DNA of 21,507 nucleotides. Source: CAYMLL01 sp964390645. GTDB taxonomy: Bacteria; Planctomycetota; UBA8108. A model generated the notes under the pieces. That model saw only the letters and a program-made list of their open reading frames with translations. It had not been told where the DNA came from and made no database searches. Location: the NCBI GenBank assembly GCA_964390645.1, contig CAYMLL010000111.1, positions 1 to 21,507 of the forward strand, given 5' to 3'. The position numbers and the translations under genes were made by a program. How positions within the stretch are numbered: the first letter of the stretch is position 1; every line of letters starts with the position of its first letter. Shown piece by piece: positions 8,142 to 18,861 of the stretch.

Positions 8142-10163
8142 TCATCGGGGTGTCCAGGGGTGACACTGAAGCTCGTCGGGCGTCGGATCGAGTCCGGAAT
8201 CGGGGAACGGCGGGCGAGGGGCGGGGCCGGAGAAGAAGAGGTAGTTCAGGGAGTAGACCGCGTCGGTCACGTCGAGGTTCCCATCGTCGTTCGAGTCCAG
8301 CTCGTCCTCGCATGCCGGCGTGCGCGCTCGTCCAAAGAGCAGGATCAGGGTGGCCATCGGATCCGACACGTCGAGCATCGCGTCGTGATTCGCGTCGCCG
8401 CGCACGAATTGAGACTCTTCGTGTGGCGATCCGCTCACCGCGATCAGGATGCCGGGAAAGCTGCCACCGATGGCCGACTCCGTGCCGTTCTCGAGGTCCC
8501 GAACGAAGAAGTCGGTGAGTCCACCCGGGGTTGCGGACGGGCGCCCGAAGACGACCTGGTTGCGCTGGCTCCCCGGCACCCAGGCCGCCTGCGGCGTCGT
8601 CGTTCCCCTGGCCACCGTGAGCGGCTCCTCTCCGGGGCGCAGGAGTGCCAGGCCGGCCTGGGGCTCGTGGACCAGGGCGTCCCGGGAGCTTCGGTCGAGC
8701 ACCCGGATGGTGGGCGTCGTGGTGGTGGAGGAGAGCGCCGTCTCGAGCGTCGACGCTCGGGCCCGCATCAGCCGCTGCTGCGTCGGCCCGAAGGAGGCGG
8801 TGAAGTAGAGATCGGGACCTACCGTGAAGAAGTCGTCGGCGTTGGACAGCCCGTCGCCGGTGAACAGGGTCTCGCCCGTCGTGGACGAGGCACCCAACAC
8901 GCTGGGCGAGTCATCGTCGAGGCGGACTGCGGAGTACACGACGAGATCGTTCGCGACCACCGCCAGGTCGTGCAAGGTCAGAACACCGCCGTTCAGGAAC
9001 GGGGGGGCAATGCCGGTGCCGGTGTGGCTCAGGTTCACGGCGTCGAGCGGAGATGCGCCGCCGATGCGGAACAGGTCCGTCGAGTTCCGGTCGTGGCCGG
9101 CATCGAAGTAAAGACGAGCGGACGCGTCGAAAAGGATGAACACCTGTTGATCGATGTACGGATTGAACTTGCCGTCGTGCGTGACGTGGATCCTGCCGTC
9201 CCGGCCCGGGGTCGCCACGGGGTGCAGGAAGACTTCCTGTTCATCGTCCAGTTCGAGGTTGTACGCCACCACTGTGCCGTCGTGGGAGATCGCCAGGTGC
9301 TCCTTCCGGAGCGTATGCATGCTGTAGTCGCCGGGGGAACGCGTCAAGTTGATCGCGGCGCCGGATTCGGTCGCGACAAAGACATCCAGCTCGTCGTCGT
9401 CCTCACCGGCGAGAAAGGCCACGGAACGGGCGCCGTACACCGCGGTGTCCGATGTTTCTTCAAAGGGACCGGCGAGCTGTTCAGCCTGGCGAGGGCGGCT
9501 CTGCAGGTCGATGCGGTAGATCGAGCGACTCGAGTCGGAGTGCTCCGCGACGAAAAAGAGGCCGTTTCCTCCGAAGGTCAGGCTCTCGGGTACGAGGCGG
9601 TCGACCTCTGGTGGCAGTGACAGGACCGTGATTTCGATCGAAGTGTCGACGCGCGAGAGCAGCACGATTTCCTCTCGGCGCAGACCGCGCACGGCGATCG
9701 CGACTCGTGAGCCGCGCCAGTCGACGCAACTGCTGTGGGAAAGCGGGCGAAACCGGCTCTCTCCGTCTTGCAGCAGCACCTCGACACCGCTCTCGGAGAA
9801 CAGCGCGAACCCGCTCGCGTTGGCTGTTCCACCTCCATCGAACGCGACGATCTGGTCGCTCCTTCCCCACACCAGGCGGCGGGCCTGGTCCTCCCGGCCC
9901 TTCTCGCGTACCGGCGGTTCGAGTGCCGGGCAGTGAAGCGGACCTCCTCGAAGGTCGAACGGACGCCACTTGGCGTTGTCGATCGCGGCCGGCACCTCGA
10001 TCGGGTGTCCGTCCTCGAACGCACGAACGCGAACTCTCTCGGTCTCCCTGTTCACCTCGGCGGTGAAGAGGGTCAGTCCGCCTTCGCCCGCGAATACCTC
10101 GTCAAACGACGAAACCGCGATCACCGCCGGGAGCAGAAAGACGATCATGGGTCGCCGACGCAT
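8142..10163 (-). CDS. secreted beta-propeller (TolB/PD40-like) protein with a C-terminal dockerin-like double EF-hand tail
   Basis: The ATG at 10163 is chosen because GGGAGG lies 8 nt before it and a signal peptide starts there (MRRRPMIVFLLPAVIAVSS, likely cleaved after VFA). The frame is open 27 codons further upstream, but that part lacks signal-peptide character. The product is 673 residues. The body has repeated TolB/PD40-type propeller signatures such as HLAISHDGTVVAYNLE, DVFVATESG, RLYFDAGHDRNSTDLFRI and LVVYSAV. The tail (588-673) has two calcium-binding-like loops, DANHDAMLDVSD (590-601) and DSNDDGNLDVTD (623-634), and two Cys. Such tails are common in large secreted proteins of Planctomycetota and may mediate calcium-dependent assembly or surface attachment. 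It is strongly similar along its whole propeller to the protein at 10976-12781. Ligand unknown; no catalytic residues recognised. Confidence 0.88.
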   Translation of the reverse strand: MRRRPMIVFLLPAVIAVSSFDEVFAGEGGLTLFTAEVNRETERVRVRAFEDGHPIEVPAAIDNAKWRPFDLRGGPLHCPALEPPVREKGREDQARRLVWGRSDQIVAFDGGGTANASGFALFSESGVEVLLQDGESRFRPLSHSSCVDWRGSRVAIAVRGLRREEIVLLSRVDTSIEITVLSLPPEVDRLVPESLTFGGNGLFFVAEHSDSSRSIYRIDLQSRPRQAEQLAGPFEETSDTAVYGARSVAFLAGEDDDELDVFVATESGAAINLTRSPGDYSMHTLRKEHLAISHDGTVVAYNLELDDEQEVFLHPVATPGRDGRIHVTHDGKFNPYIDQQVFILFDASARLYFDAGHDRNSTDLFRIGGASPLDAVNLSHTGTGIAPPFLNGGVLTLHDLAVVANDLVVYSAVRLDDDSPSVLGASSTTGETLFTGDGLSNADDFFTVGPDLYFTASFGPTQQRLMRARASTLETALSSTTTTPTIRVLDRSSRDALVHEPQAGLALLRPGEEPLTVARGTTTPQAAWVPGSQRNQVVFGRPSATPGGLTDFFVRDLENGTESAIGGSFPGILIAVSGSPHEESQFVRGDANHDAMLDVSDPMATLILLFGRARTPACEDELDSNDDGNLDVTDAVYSLNYLFFSGPAPRPPFPDSGLDPTPDELQCHPWTPR

Positions 10164-10307
10164 CTCGCAGTCCTCCCGCACATCGTTGTTCGGCGTCGTG
10201 AGACCGTGGCTCGTTGGCTCGGCGACCACCCTCGTTCTCGACACAGCGGACGGCGCGTCGTCGGTCTTCCGAGCACGGATCGGCCATTCAGGGACTCAGA
10301 GCATATT

Positions 10308-10325
10308 AATATATGTTTCACGTGG
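10308..10325. repeat. AT-rich motif shared with 2936-2954
   Basis: AATATATGTTTCACGTGG here matches AATATATGTTTTCACATGG at 2936-2954 except for one T insertion and one A/G change. Both copies are in spacers upstream of minus-strand genes; the other copy touches the -24 side of a sigma-54 promoter. It may be a regulatory site, or coincidence in AT-rich DNA. Confidence 0.35.
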
Positions 10326-10578
10326 GTGGAAAATTAAACTGAAACACCCACCAGGCATGTTATCCAGCCGTCTCGGGCCCCGTCTCGAGCTCCTGGTCGA
10401 TATTCGAACCTGCTGGCGTCGACCGAATCTCGGACACTCGACTCCTCGAATTCGCTCGTCGCCGACGATCTGCCCGGTTATCCCCGGGTTCCGGATACCG
10501 CCGTCGATCCCGACGTTCCGAGTGTCTCGCTGACTCTCTACCCGGTGTGCCGGCACGGGAGAGGACCGCCCCGCCGGC

Positions 10579-10588
10579 NNNNNNNNNN
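10579..10588. other. assembly gap (10 N)
   Basis: Ten undetermined bases within GC-rich sequence, 20 bases from a long GC hairpin that would hinder sequencing. The true gap length is unknown. Confidence 0.98.
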
Positions 10589-10608
10589 GGTCCGGGGTGC
10601 GCGCCTAC

Positions 10609-10649
10609 GTCCCGCCGGGGGGGCGGCCGGGGCGCCCCCCCGCAGGGAC
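10609..10649. terminator. very stable GC hairpin downstream of the second propeller gene
   Basis: CGGGGGGGCG (10616-10625) pairs perfectly with CGCCCCCCCG (10633-10642) around a 7-nt loop. After a small internal mismatch the stem continues as GTCCC (10609-10613) with GGGAC (10645-10649), about 15 bp in total. There is no T-tract on either strand. It lies about 330 bp after the stop of the gene at 10976-12781 and could block transcription between the two propeller genes. Alternatively it could be only a structural oddity. Confidence 0.5.
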
Positions 10650-10975
10650 GGGCTCGCGGGCTCGTCGCGGCGGCGGGAGTGGTCGTGCCGAGAGCGGCCG
10701 AGCACCGCGGGTGCTCCGTCGGGATCCCACGTTCCATGGGCACGGATCCCGCTCTTTCGACCTGTTCACGTAGAGCCCGCTCGGCGAACTCGCCAATCCG
10801 GCGCTGAAACGGTCACCCCGCCCGATCTCCTGGTCGCTCCTGATCGCCGGTGTCCTACACATCTCGACGGTATCGTGGGGTGGTCGAGGTTGTAGAGAGG
10901 GTCTTTCACGGCAGTTGAGCGGGTCACGGTTCTCGAGAGATTCGACCATATTCGGAGAAACATATCAGGGAGCTT

Positions 10976-12781
10976 CTAGCGCGCCGAGCCGCTGACTGCG
11001 ACGAGACGGCCCGGAAGACCTTTACCGAGGGCCGACTTCGTGTCGTTCTGGACGTCCTTGACGAAGAAGTCGGTGAGAGTGGGAGTCGTTGCGGACGGGC
11101 GTCCGAAGACGACCTGGTTGCGCTGGCTCTTCGGTGCCCAGGCGGCTTGCGGCACCGTCGGTCCCTCGGCCACCGCGAGCGGCTCCTGTCCCGGACGCAG
11201 GAGGGCCAGGCCGGTCTGCGGCTCGTGGACCAGGGCGTCCTGCGCGCTGCGGTCGAGCACCCGGATGGAGGAGGGCGTCGTGGCGGTGGAGGTGAGCTTG
11301 GTCTCGAGCGTCGACGTCGTCGCGCGCATCAGCTGCTGCTGCTGCTGGGTTTCGGAGGAGGCGGTGAAGTAGAGGTCGCTGCCGACCGTGAAGAAGTCGC
11401 GGGCGTTCGACAGCCCGTCGCCGGTGAACAGGGTCTCGCCGGTCGCGGCCGAGGCACCCACGACGCTGGGTGAGCCCACGTCGGGCGAAGCTGTGCCGAA
11501 GCGGCTCGCGGAGTACACGACGAGATCGTTCGGGGCGACCTTGACGTCGTGAATCGCCAGCTTTCCACGGGTCAGAAACGGGGGGGCGATGCCGGTGCCG
11601 GTGTGGCTCAGGTTCACGGCGTCGAGCGGGGAGGCGCCGCCGACGCGGAACAGGTCCGTCGAGCTCGAGCTGTGGCCGGCGTCGAAGTAGAGGCGATCGG
11701 ACGCGTCGAAGAAGATGAAGATCTGTTGATCGATGTACGGATTGAACTCTCCGTCGTGCGTGACATGGATCCTGCCGTCCGTGCCCGGGGTCGCGACGGG
11801 ATGCAGGAAGACCTCCGGCTCGTCGTCGACCTCGAGCTTGTAGGCCACCGTCTCGCCGTCGTGCGAGATCGCCAGACGCTCCGTCTGGAGCGTGTGCATG
11901 CCGTGGGGGCCGGGGGAGCGCGTCAAGTTGACCGCGTCCCCGGATCCGGTCGCGACGAAGACATCCAGCTCGTTGTCGTCCTGACCGGCGAGAAAGGCCA
12001 CGGAGCGGGCTCCGTAGGCCAGGACGTCGGAGGCTTCCTCGACGGGTCCGGCGATGCGCTCGCTGTGACGGGAGAGGCTTTCGAGGTCGATGCGGTAGAC
12101 GGAGCGGCTCGAGTCGGAGTGCTCCGCGACGAAGAAGAGGCCGCTCCCTCCGAAGGTCAGGCTCTCGGGTACGAGGCGATCGACCTCCGGTGGCAGCGAG
12201 AGGACCTCGACCTCGATCGAGGCCGCGACGCGCGAGAGCAGCACGATCTCCTCGGGAGACGTACCTTGTACGGCTATCGCGATTCGCGAGCCGAGCCAGT
12301 CGACGCAGCTGCCGTCGCGGAGCGGGGAAAATCGGCTCCCTTGGCCTCCCAGGAGCACCTCGACGCCGCTTTCGGAGAACAGCACGAATCCGCTCTCGGC
12401 AGCAGCGGCCTTAGCACGATCATCATCATCATCATCATCATCATTTGCCTCGAACGCGACGATCTGGTCGCTCCTTCCCCACTCCAGGCGGGGGAGGTCG
12501 CTGGCTTGACCCACCTCGCGTACCCGTGACCCGGTGAAGCGGGAGTGGAGCAGGCCTCCTCGAAGATCGAATGGCATCCACTCGGCATCCTCCAGCTCGG
12601 CCGGGACCGCCGTCGGTCGACCGTCCTGGAATGCACGGGTGGTGATCCTGCCACTCTCGTTGATATCGGCTGTGAAAAGCGTCAGTCCTTCCTGGCTTTC
12701 GGAGAGCTCGTCGGATGTCGGAGCCGCTGGGGCTTGTCCGATCGTCACGAGCAGCAAGGCGACCGTCAGTGAGGCGTACAT
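10976..12781 (-). CDS. secreted beta-propeller (TolB/PD40-like) protein, paralog without the dockerin-like tail
   Basis: This 601-residue protein has a short signal peptide (MYASLTVALLLVTIGQAPA). GAGGG lies 9 nt before the ATG at 12781. It aligns along its whole length with the propeller of the gene at 8142-10163; shared segments include LSLPPEVDRLVPESLTFGG, FNPYIDQQ and AVNLSHTGTGIAPPFL. The similarity also holds at DNA level, implying a fairly recent tandem duplication. It stops right after LVAVSGSAR, exactly where the paralog continues into its EF-hand-like tail, and no remnant of that tail was found downstream. It carries an insertion of eight consecutive Asp encoded by pure GAT codons (12421-12444), absent from the paralog. 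Presumably exported to the periplasm or beyond; ligand unknown. Confidence 0.87.
   Translation of the reverse strand: MYASLTVALLLVTIGQAPAAPTSDELSESQEGLTLFTADINESGRITTRAFQDGRPTAVPAELEDAEWMPFDLRGGLLHSRFTGSRVREVGQASDLPRLEWGRSDQIVAFEANDDDDDDDDRAKAAAAESGFVLFSESGVEVLLGGQGSRFSPLRDGSCVDWLGSRIAIAVQGTSPEEIVLLSRVAASIEVEVLSLPPEVDRLVPESLTFGGSGLFFVAEHSDSSRSVYRIDLESLSRHSERIAGPVEEASDVLAYGARSVAFLAGQDDNELDVFVATGSGDAVNLTRSPGPHGMHTLQTERLAISHDGETVAYKLEVDDEPEVFLHPVATPGTDGRIHVTHDGEFNPYIDQQIFIFFDASDRLYFDAGHSSSSTDLFRVGGASPLDAVNLSHTGTGIAPPFLTRGKLAIHDVKVAPNDLVVYSASRFGTASPDVGSPSVVGASAATGETLFTGDGLSNARDFFTVGSDLYFTASSETQQQQQLMRATTSTLETKLTSTATTPSSIRVLDRSAQDALVHEPQTGLALLRPGQEPLAVAEGPTVPQAAWAPKSQRNQVVFGRPSATTPTLTDFFVKDVQNDTKSALGKGLPGRLVAVSGSAR
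12419..12444 (-). repeat. trinucleotide microsatellite encoding poly-Asp
   Basis: Eight perfect CAT triplets on the plus strand (12421-12444, preceded by AT) are read as eight GAT (Asp) codons in the second propeller gene. They lie inside an Ala/Asp-rich insertion relative to the paralog. Length variation by slippage would stay in frame. Confidence 0.85.
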
Positions 12782-13181
12782 TCTCTATGACCCTCGTTCA
12801 GGAGAGGGGCCTCCGATTCCGATGTCGTTCTCTTCTCAAATGTCATGGCTCGACGTCAACTCGCGACTCGTTCCCTGGGTTCGTGGGGTCGGCGATCGGA
12901 TACCGTGGTCCGTTCAGGATTGGTCATTTCGCTATAACGTTCACTCCGGCGCGATAGTGGCCGTTCTAATCGAGCCCTTCGTCACCAGGATCGGTGTTGC
13001 CAGAACTCGGCAGTGCACTGCACCGCCGGCGTTCTGGGGTCCCGACCTCGTAGCCAACGACTCGCTTTCGCGCTCGGAGGACTCCCTACTTCAAGTCAAG
13101 GTGGGCAGCTTCCGCGCGTTCGTGACGGCCCCCGCTGTTGTCACCGTGGATTTCGTTCCAGAGATGTCGATGATGGTATGG
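12782..13181. other. intergenic region between the SCO-cytochrome gene and the second propeller gene
   Basis: About 400 bp without a credible gene. The Shine-Dalgarno (GAGGG) of the propeller gene is at its left end. No -24/-12 promoter with correct spacing was found on the minus strand, so the propeller gene may use another sigma factor or read-through from the oxidase operon. Confidence 0.55.
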
Positions 13182-14522
13182 TCATGAACTCCCGGTACCC
13201 TGCTGTCCGGGTTCCTGCTCTTCTCTGTTCTTCTGGGCAAGAGCGAGAAGACCGAGAACGCAGCCGAGTAGCATCAAGGCCGTCTTGAACGGATTTCGAG
13301 GGTCCCCTGGCTTCGGGCTCTCGTTTCCGGGGCCGGTGCCCGGCTCCTGGCGAGAATCGGGGTCTTTCTCGAGGACGGTGACAGCCGTCGAGAGGTTCGA
13401 AGCCGGGAGCTTCTCCGGGGCCATCGCTGCCGTGTCGGCATCGCTCTTCTTCCCCTTGACGAGGACGAGGTTCTTCTTCTGGCAGCACTCGGGAACCTTG
13501 GCGTCTTTCTGGTCCATGAGCGCCTCGACCGATTCCACCTTCGCGACCCGGCGACTCTCGGTCTCGAGATACTCGATCAGGGTTGATATCTCATGCTCGT
13601 TCAGTTTCAGGTTGGGCATGGGCACCTGGTTGAACGCCTGGAAGAGCCCCAGCGCGATGGGGTCCTTCTCCGCGAGCATCGCCTCGGGATCTGCCAGCCA
13701 GCGTTCGAGCCAGTCGCGATCCCTTCGATCGGTGACGCCGAGGAGGTTCGGGCCGGTGCGTTGCAGGCCGTCGCCTTGGCCGATCGTGTGGCAAACCGAG
13801 CAACGAGTGCGGAAGAGGCCTTCCCCCTGGGTGAGATTGCGCAGCTTCGGGATGTCCTTGTACTTGTTGGGGTTCCGGCTCGGGTTCTTGTAGTTGTGCA
13901 ACCAGGATCCGATCTCGGTCGCGAGAATATAGGGATTCTCGAAGGGGGACCTCTTCATCCAGCGACCTGTCCGTTGATTGCCGATGAGCATGCTCAGATT
14001 GTGGTCGTTGGGGTCCTTGTTCACCTCGTCGATGTACAGGCCGAGCTTCCTGCGCAGGGTCGTGATGTCGTCGCCGTCACCGGTCAGGAAGAGCCAACCT
14101 GCTCCGGTCTGGTATCGCTTCGCGTAGTTTGCGAGCACTTCGGGCGTGTCGACTTCGGGGTCGATGGAGATCGAGTAAAAGAAAATGTCGTGTCCGACCC
14201 GATCACCGAGGATCTCGTGCACCTCGGTGAGACGGGCCGTCTCGAGAGGGCATGCGTCCGGGCAGGCCGTGTAGATGAAGTTGATCACGACGACCTTGTC
14301 CTTGAGCAGGTCATCGAAGAAGCGGACCGTCTTTCCTTCGTGAGTCGTCAACTCGACGTTCGGGAAGTAGTTCGCGCCCCATCTCGAGTTCGCAAGCCGG
14401 GGGTCCCCGGCGGGGAGGCCGGCGACGAAGACCCGGGCCTCCTCACCGAAGCGCACCACGACCAACCCGATCAGCCAGAGCACGTTCGCGTGCGTGTGAT
14501 ACAGTCGTCGGCGGTCAGTCAT
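13182..14522 (-). CDS. SCO1/SenC-family domain fused to a cytochrome c domain, membrane-anchored
   Basis: This 446-residue protein has a short N-terminal hydrophobic segment (about 13-23) and then a thioredoxin-fold SCO domain with the copper/thiol motif CPDACP (Cys87, Cys91) and the conserved distal His174 in NDHNLSML. SCO proteins deliver copper to, or reduce thiols of, copper enzymes. A mono-haem cytochrome c domain follows, with CSVCH (241-245) and a likely axial Met302 (VPMPNLKL). After it come a Cys-Cys pair (346-347), a low-complexity Pro/Glu/Lys linker, a C-terminal membrane helix (about 411-429) and a charged tail. The gene starts 6 bp after the multicopper oxidase stop; its Shine-Dalgarno GGGAG lies inside the oxidase's last codons, so the two are co-transcribed. 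The likely location is the periplasmic face of the membrane, loading copper into and taking electrons from the oxidase (inference). Confidence 0.93.
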   Translation of the reverse strand: MTDRRRLYHTHANVLWLIGLVVVRFGEEARVFVAGLPAGDPRLANSRWGANYFPNVELTTHEGKTVRFFDDLLKDKVVVINFIYTACPDACPLETARLTEVHEILGDRVGHDIFFYSISIDPEVDTPEVLANYAKRYQTGAGWLFLTGDGDDITTLRRKLGLYIDEVNKDPNDHNLSMLIGNQRTGRWMKRSPFENPYILATEIGSWLHNYKNPSRNPNKYKDIPKLRNLTQGEGLFRTRCSVCHTIGQGDGLQRTGPNLLGVTDRRDRDWLERWLADPEAMLAEKDPIALGLFQAFNQVPMPNLKLNEHEISTLIEYLETESRRVAKVESVEALMDQKDAKVPECCQKKNLVLVKGKKSDADTAAMAPEKLPASNLSTAVTVLEKDPDSRQEPGTGPGNESPKPGDPRNPFKTALMLLGCVLGLLALAQKNREEQEPGQQGTGSS

Positions 14523-14528
14523 TGGTTG

Positions 14529-17693
<3,165 letters not shown>

Positions 17694-17773
17694 TGCGTCA
17701 TACTCCCCGTGAAATGAAAGAAAAACGTTAACAGACCGTACTCTCCGACCTCATGAAACCGATCGGCCTGGGA

Positions 17774-17789
17774 AGCAAGGAACGTGCCA
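17774..17789 (-). promoter_or_regulatory. sigma-54 (-24/-12) promoter of the oxidase operon
   Basis: The minus strand reads TGGCACGTTCCTTGCT, a full consensus match (TGGCAC-N5-TTGCW, including the common G after TGGCAC). The predicted start near 17762 gives a leader of about 70 nt to the oxidase ATG at 17693. A perfect palindrome lies at the usual enhancer distance upstream. Confidence 0.9.
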
Positions 17790-17820
17790 GTCTTCGCTTC
17801 CACCCTTGCGAAGACGTGTT

Positions 17821-17847
17821 GTAAGCGATTGCTATCGAATCGCTTAC
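17821..17847. promoter_or_regulatory. palindromic enhancer (activator-binding site) for the oxidase promoter
   Basis: GTAAGCGATT (17821-17830) and AATCGCTTAC (17838-17847) are perfect 10-bp reverse complements around a 7-bp spacer. The centre is about 70 bp upstream of the predicted sigma-54 start, the typical position for a dimeric Fis-type enhancer-binding protein. Which of the two activators in the window binds it is unknown. Confidence 0.75.
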
Positions 17848-18120
17848 GAATTGTTATTTCGGCCTGGCGTGTCGTCAGATGCGGCTCTCGCGCGTCGATT
17901 TCTCGTCGATTTCTCGTCGCTTTGACGAGGTCTCGTCGCTCGTTCCGGGCTCGGGTCCGCCCCATTCATCCACGGCGGGATGAGTTCGAGTTGCTCGACG
18001 TCTTGATCTTGTTCCCGGGACGGGTCATCGGCGAGAGTCGGGGGGGGGGCACGGGATCAGCGTGCATTCGGACGACTCTCGCGTCCCGCTGCCCCGGTTG
18101 GAGGGAAACCGCCAGGGTGG

Positions 18121-18675
18121 TCAAGGGCGCCCGGATCGCCCCGGAAGCCGTTGTCTCGCCGTCACTGGCACGGAGGGGGTGGATCTCGCGCCGAAACGGT
18201 CGTCGTCAGCCATTCCCTCGTGGTGCAGCGTTCGTTGAGCGTGTCCTCGAAGCTCGTCGGTTACCCGCATGCGGTCGCCCATCTTCGTGAAGTCGTGACC
18301 GAGCGGCTTGCCGGTGTTCTTGTCTTCGGCGTCACGTACCGCGAGTGTGCAGACCGGCCGGGGTGACGACTCCGGAGGGCTCACCCGGGGGGGCGGCGGG
18401 ATTCCTCGACGGTCGTGGGGCGTCAGATCCGCCGCCCGAGGCCTTCCACACGCGTGCGGTGCTTCAAGGTACAGATCGCTGGCGGCGGGCTCCGAACGAA
18501 TACACGCGAAAGCTTGCCGACGTCGTCCGGGACGACATCCAGGGCAGCCAGGACTTCGAAGGGTGACCGTGCCGGACCGCGATAGCCACCGCTCCCTGCC
18601 GTCCCCCGCCAGGATCGTCGCAGGACTTTCTGCGCGAGATTGCTCCGTGGCCTCGGCCTGCCCGCGATCGGTCAC
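18121..18675 (-). CDS. hypothetical ORF or gene remnant, uncertain
   Basis: This is a 184-codon frame. Only the part around 18200-18345 looks protein-like, with GC-rich third positions and a mix of Asp, Lys, His and Met; the beginning and end are Arg/Pro/Ser-rich as in chance frames. No domain, signal peptide or convincing ribosome-binding site was seen. The coding-like core may be a fragment of a decayed gene. Confidence 0.15.
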   Translation of the reverse strand: MTDRGQAEATEQSRAESPATILAGDGRERWLSRSGTVTLRSPGCPGCRPGRRRQAFACIRSEPAASDLYLEAPHACGRPRAADLTPHDRRGIPPPPRVSPPESSPRPVCTLAVRDAEDKNTGKPLGHDFTKMGDRMRVTDELRGHAQRTLHHEGMADDDRFGARSTPSVPVTARQRLPGRSGRP

Positions 18676-18830
18676 CGGATGGACGGCTAACCTCGAGTTC
18701 TGCGATTTCCGCGATCCCGCGAGGGCGGGCAGGACTCTCGCGACATCCGGGGGGCGTGGAGTGCGTCGAGACGTCCGAAACCGGCGAAATGGTGCTCACC
18801 CCGCCGGATCAGGCCTCCGGGAAACGGCAA

Positions 18831-18842
18831 GGCCCGAGGGCC
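18831..18842 (-). terminator. possible terminator hairpin after the kinase-activator gene
   Basis: GGCCC (18831-18835) and GGGCC (18838-18842) form a short GC stem about 20 nt after the stop codon, followed on the minus strand by TTGCCGTTT. The stem is short, its 2-base loop is tight and the T-tract is weak. Confidence 0.3.
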
Positions 18843-18861
18843 AACGGTTCGACGCGTTCGC

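Larger units (their letters stand above)
10164..10975. other. intergenic region between the two propeller genes, containing a sequence gap
   Basis: About 0.8 kb. It contains an AT-rich patch (10300-10340) with a motif shared with 2936-2954, an inverted repeat (GTGGGTG 10322-10328 and CACCCAC 10345-10351), the N gap at 10579-10588 and a strong GC hairpin at 10609-10649. I see no gene and no clear -24/-12 promoter. A candidate at 10272-10286 has the wrong spacing. Confidence 0.6.
17694..18861. other. intergenic region between the oxidase operon and the kinase-activator gene
   Basis: About 1.2 kb. It contains the oxidase leader, its -24/-12 promoter and palindrome (17694-17850), and a putative 3' hairpin of the activator gene near 18831. 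In between, a minus-strand frame at 18121-18675 has a short stretch (about 18200-18345) with coding-like codons and protein-like composition (DAEDKNTGKPLGHDFTKMGD) flanked by poor sequence. It could be a gene remnant. A 91-codon frame (17690-17965) ends in ATGA overlap with the oxidase start but spans the promoter and palindrome and is probably not a gene. Confidence 0.6.

Noticed and set aside
8160..9620. 486-codon plus-strand frame (and a similar one at 11549-12529)
   Set aside because: Both are mirror images of the two propeller paralogs; their similarity to each other comes from the paralogy of the real genes on the minus strand.
10164..10244. longer N-terminus of the first propeller protein (start at 10244)
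   Set aside because: A clean signal peptide and GGGAGG at correct distance mark 10163 as the start; the extra 27 residues would bury the signal peptide.
10272..10286. possible minus-strand -24/-12 promoter before the first propeller gene
   Set aside because: TGGCC...TGCT has the GG and GC elements one base too close.
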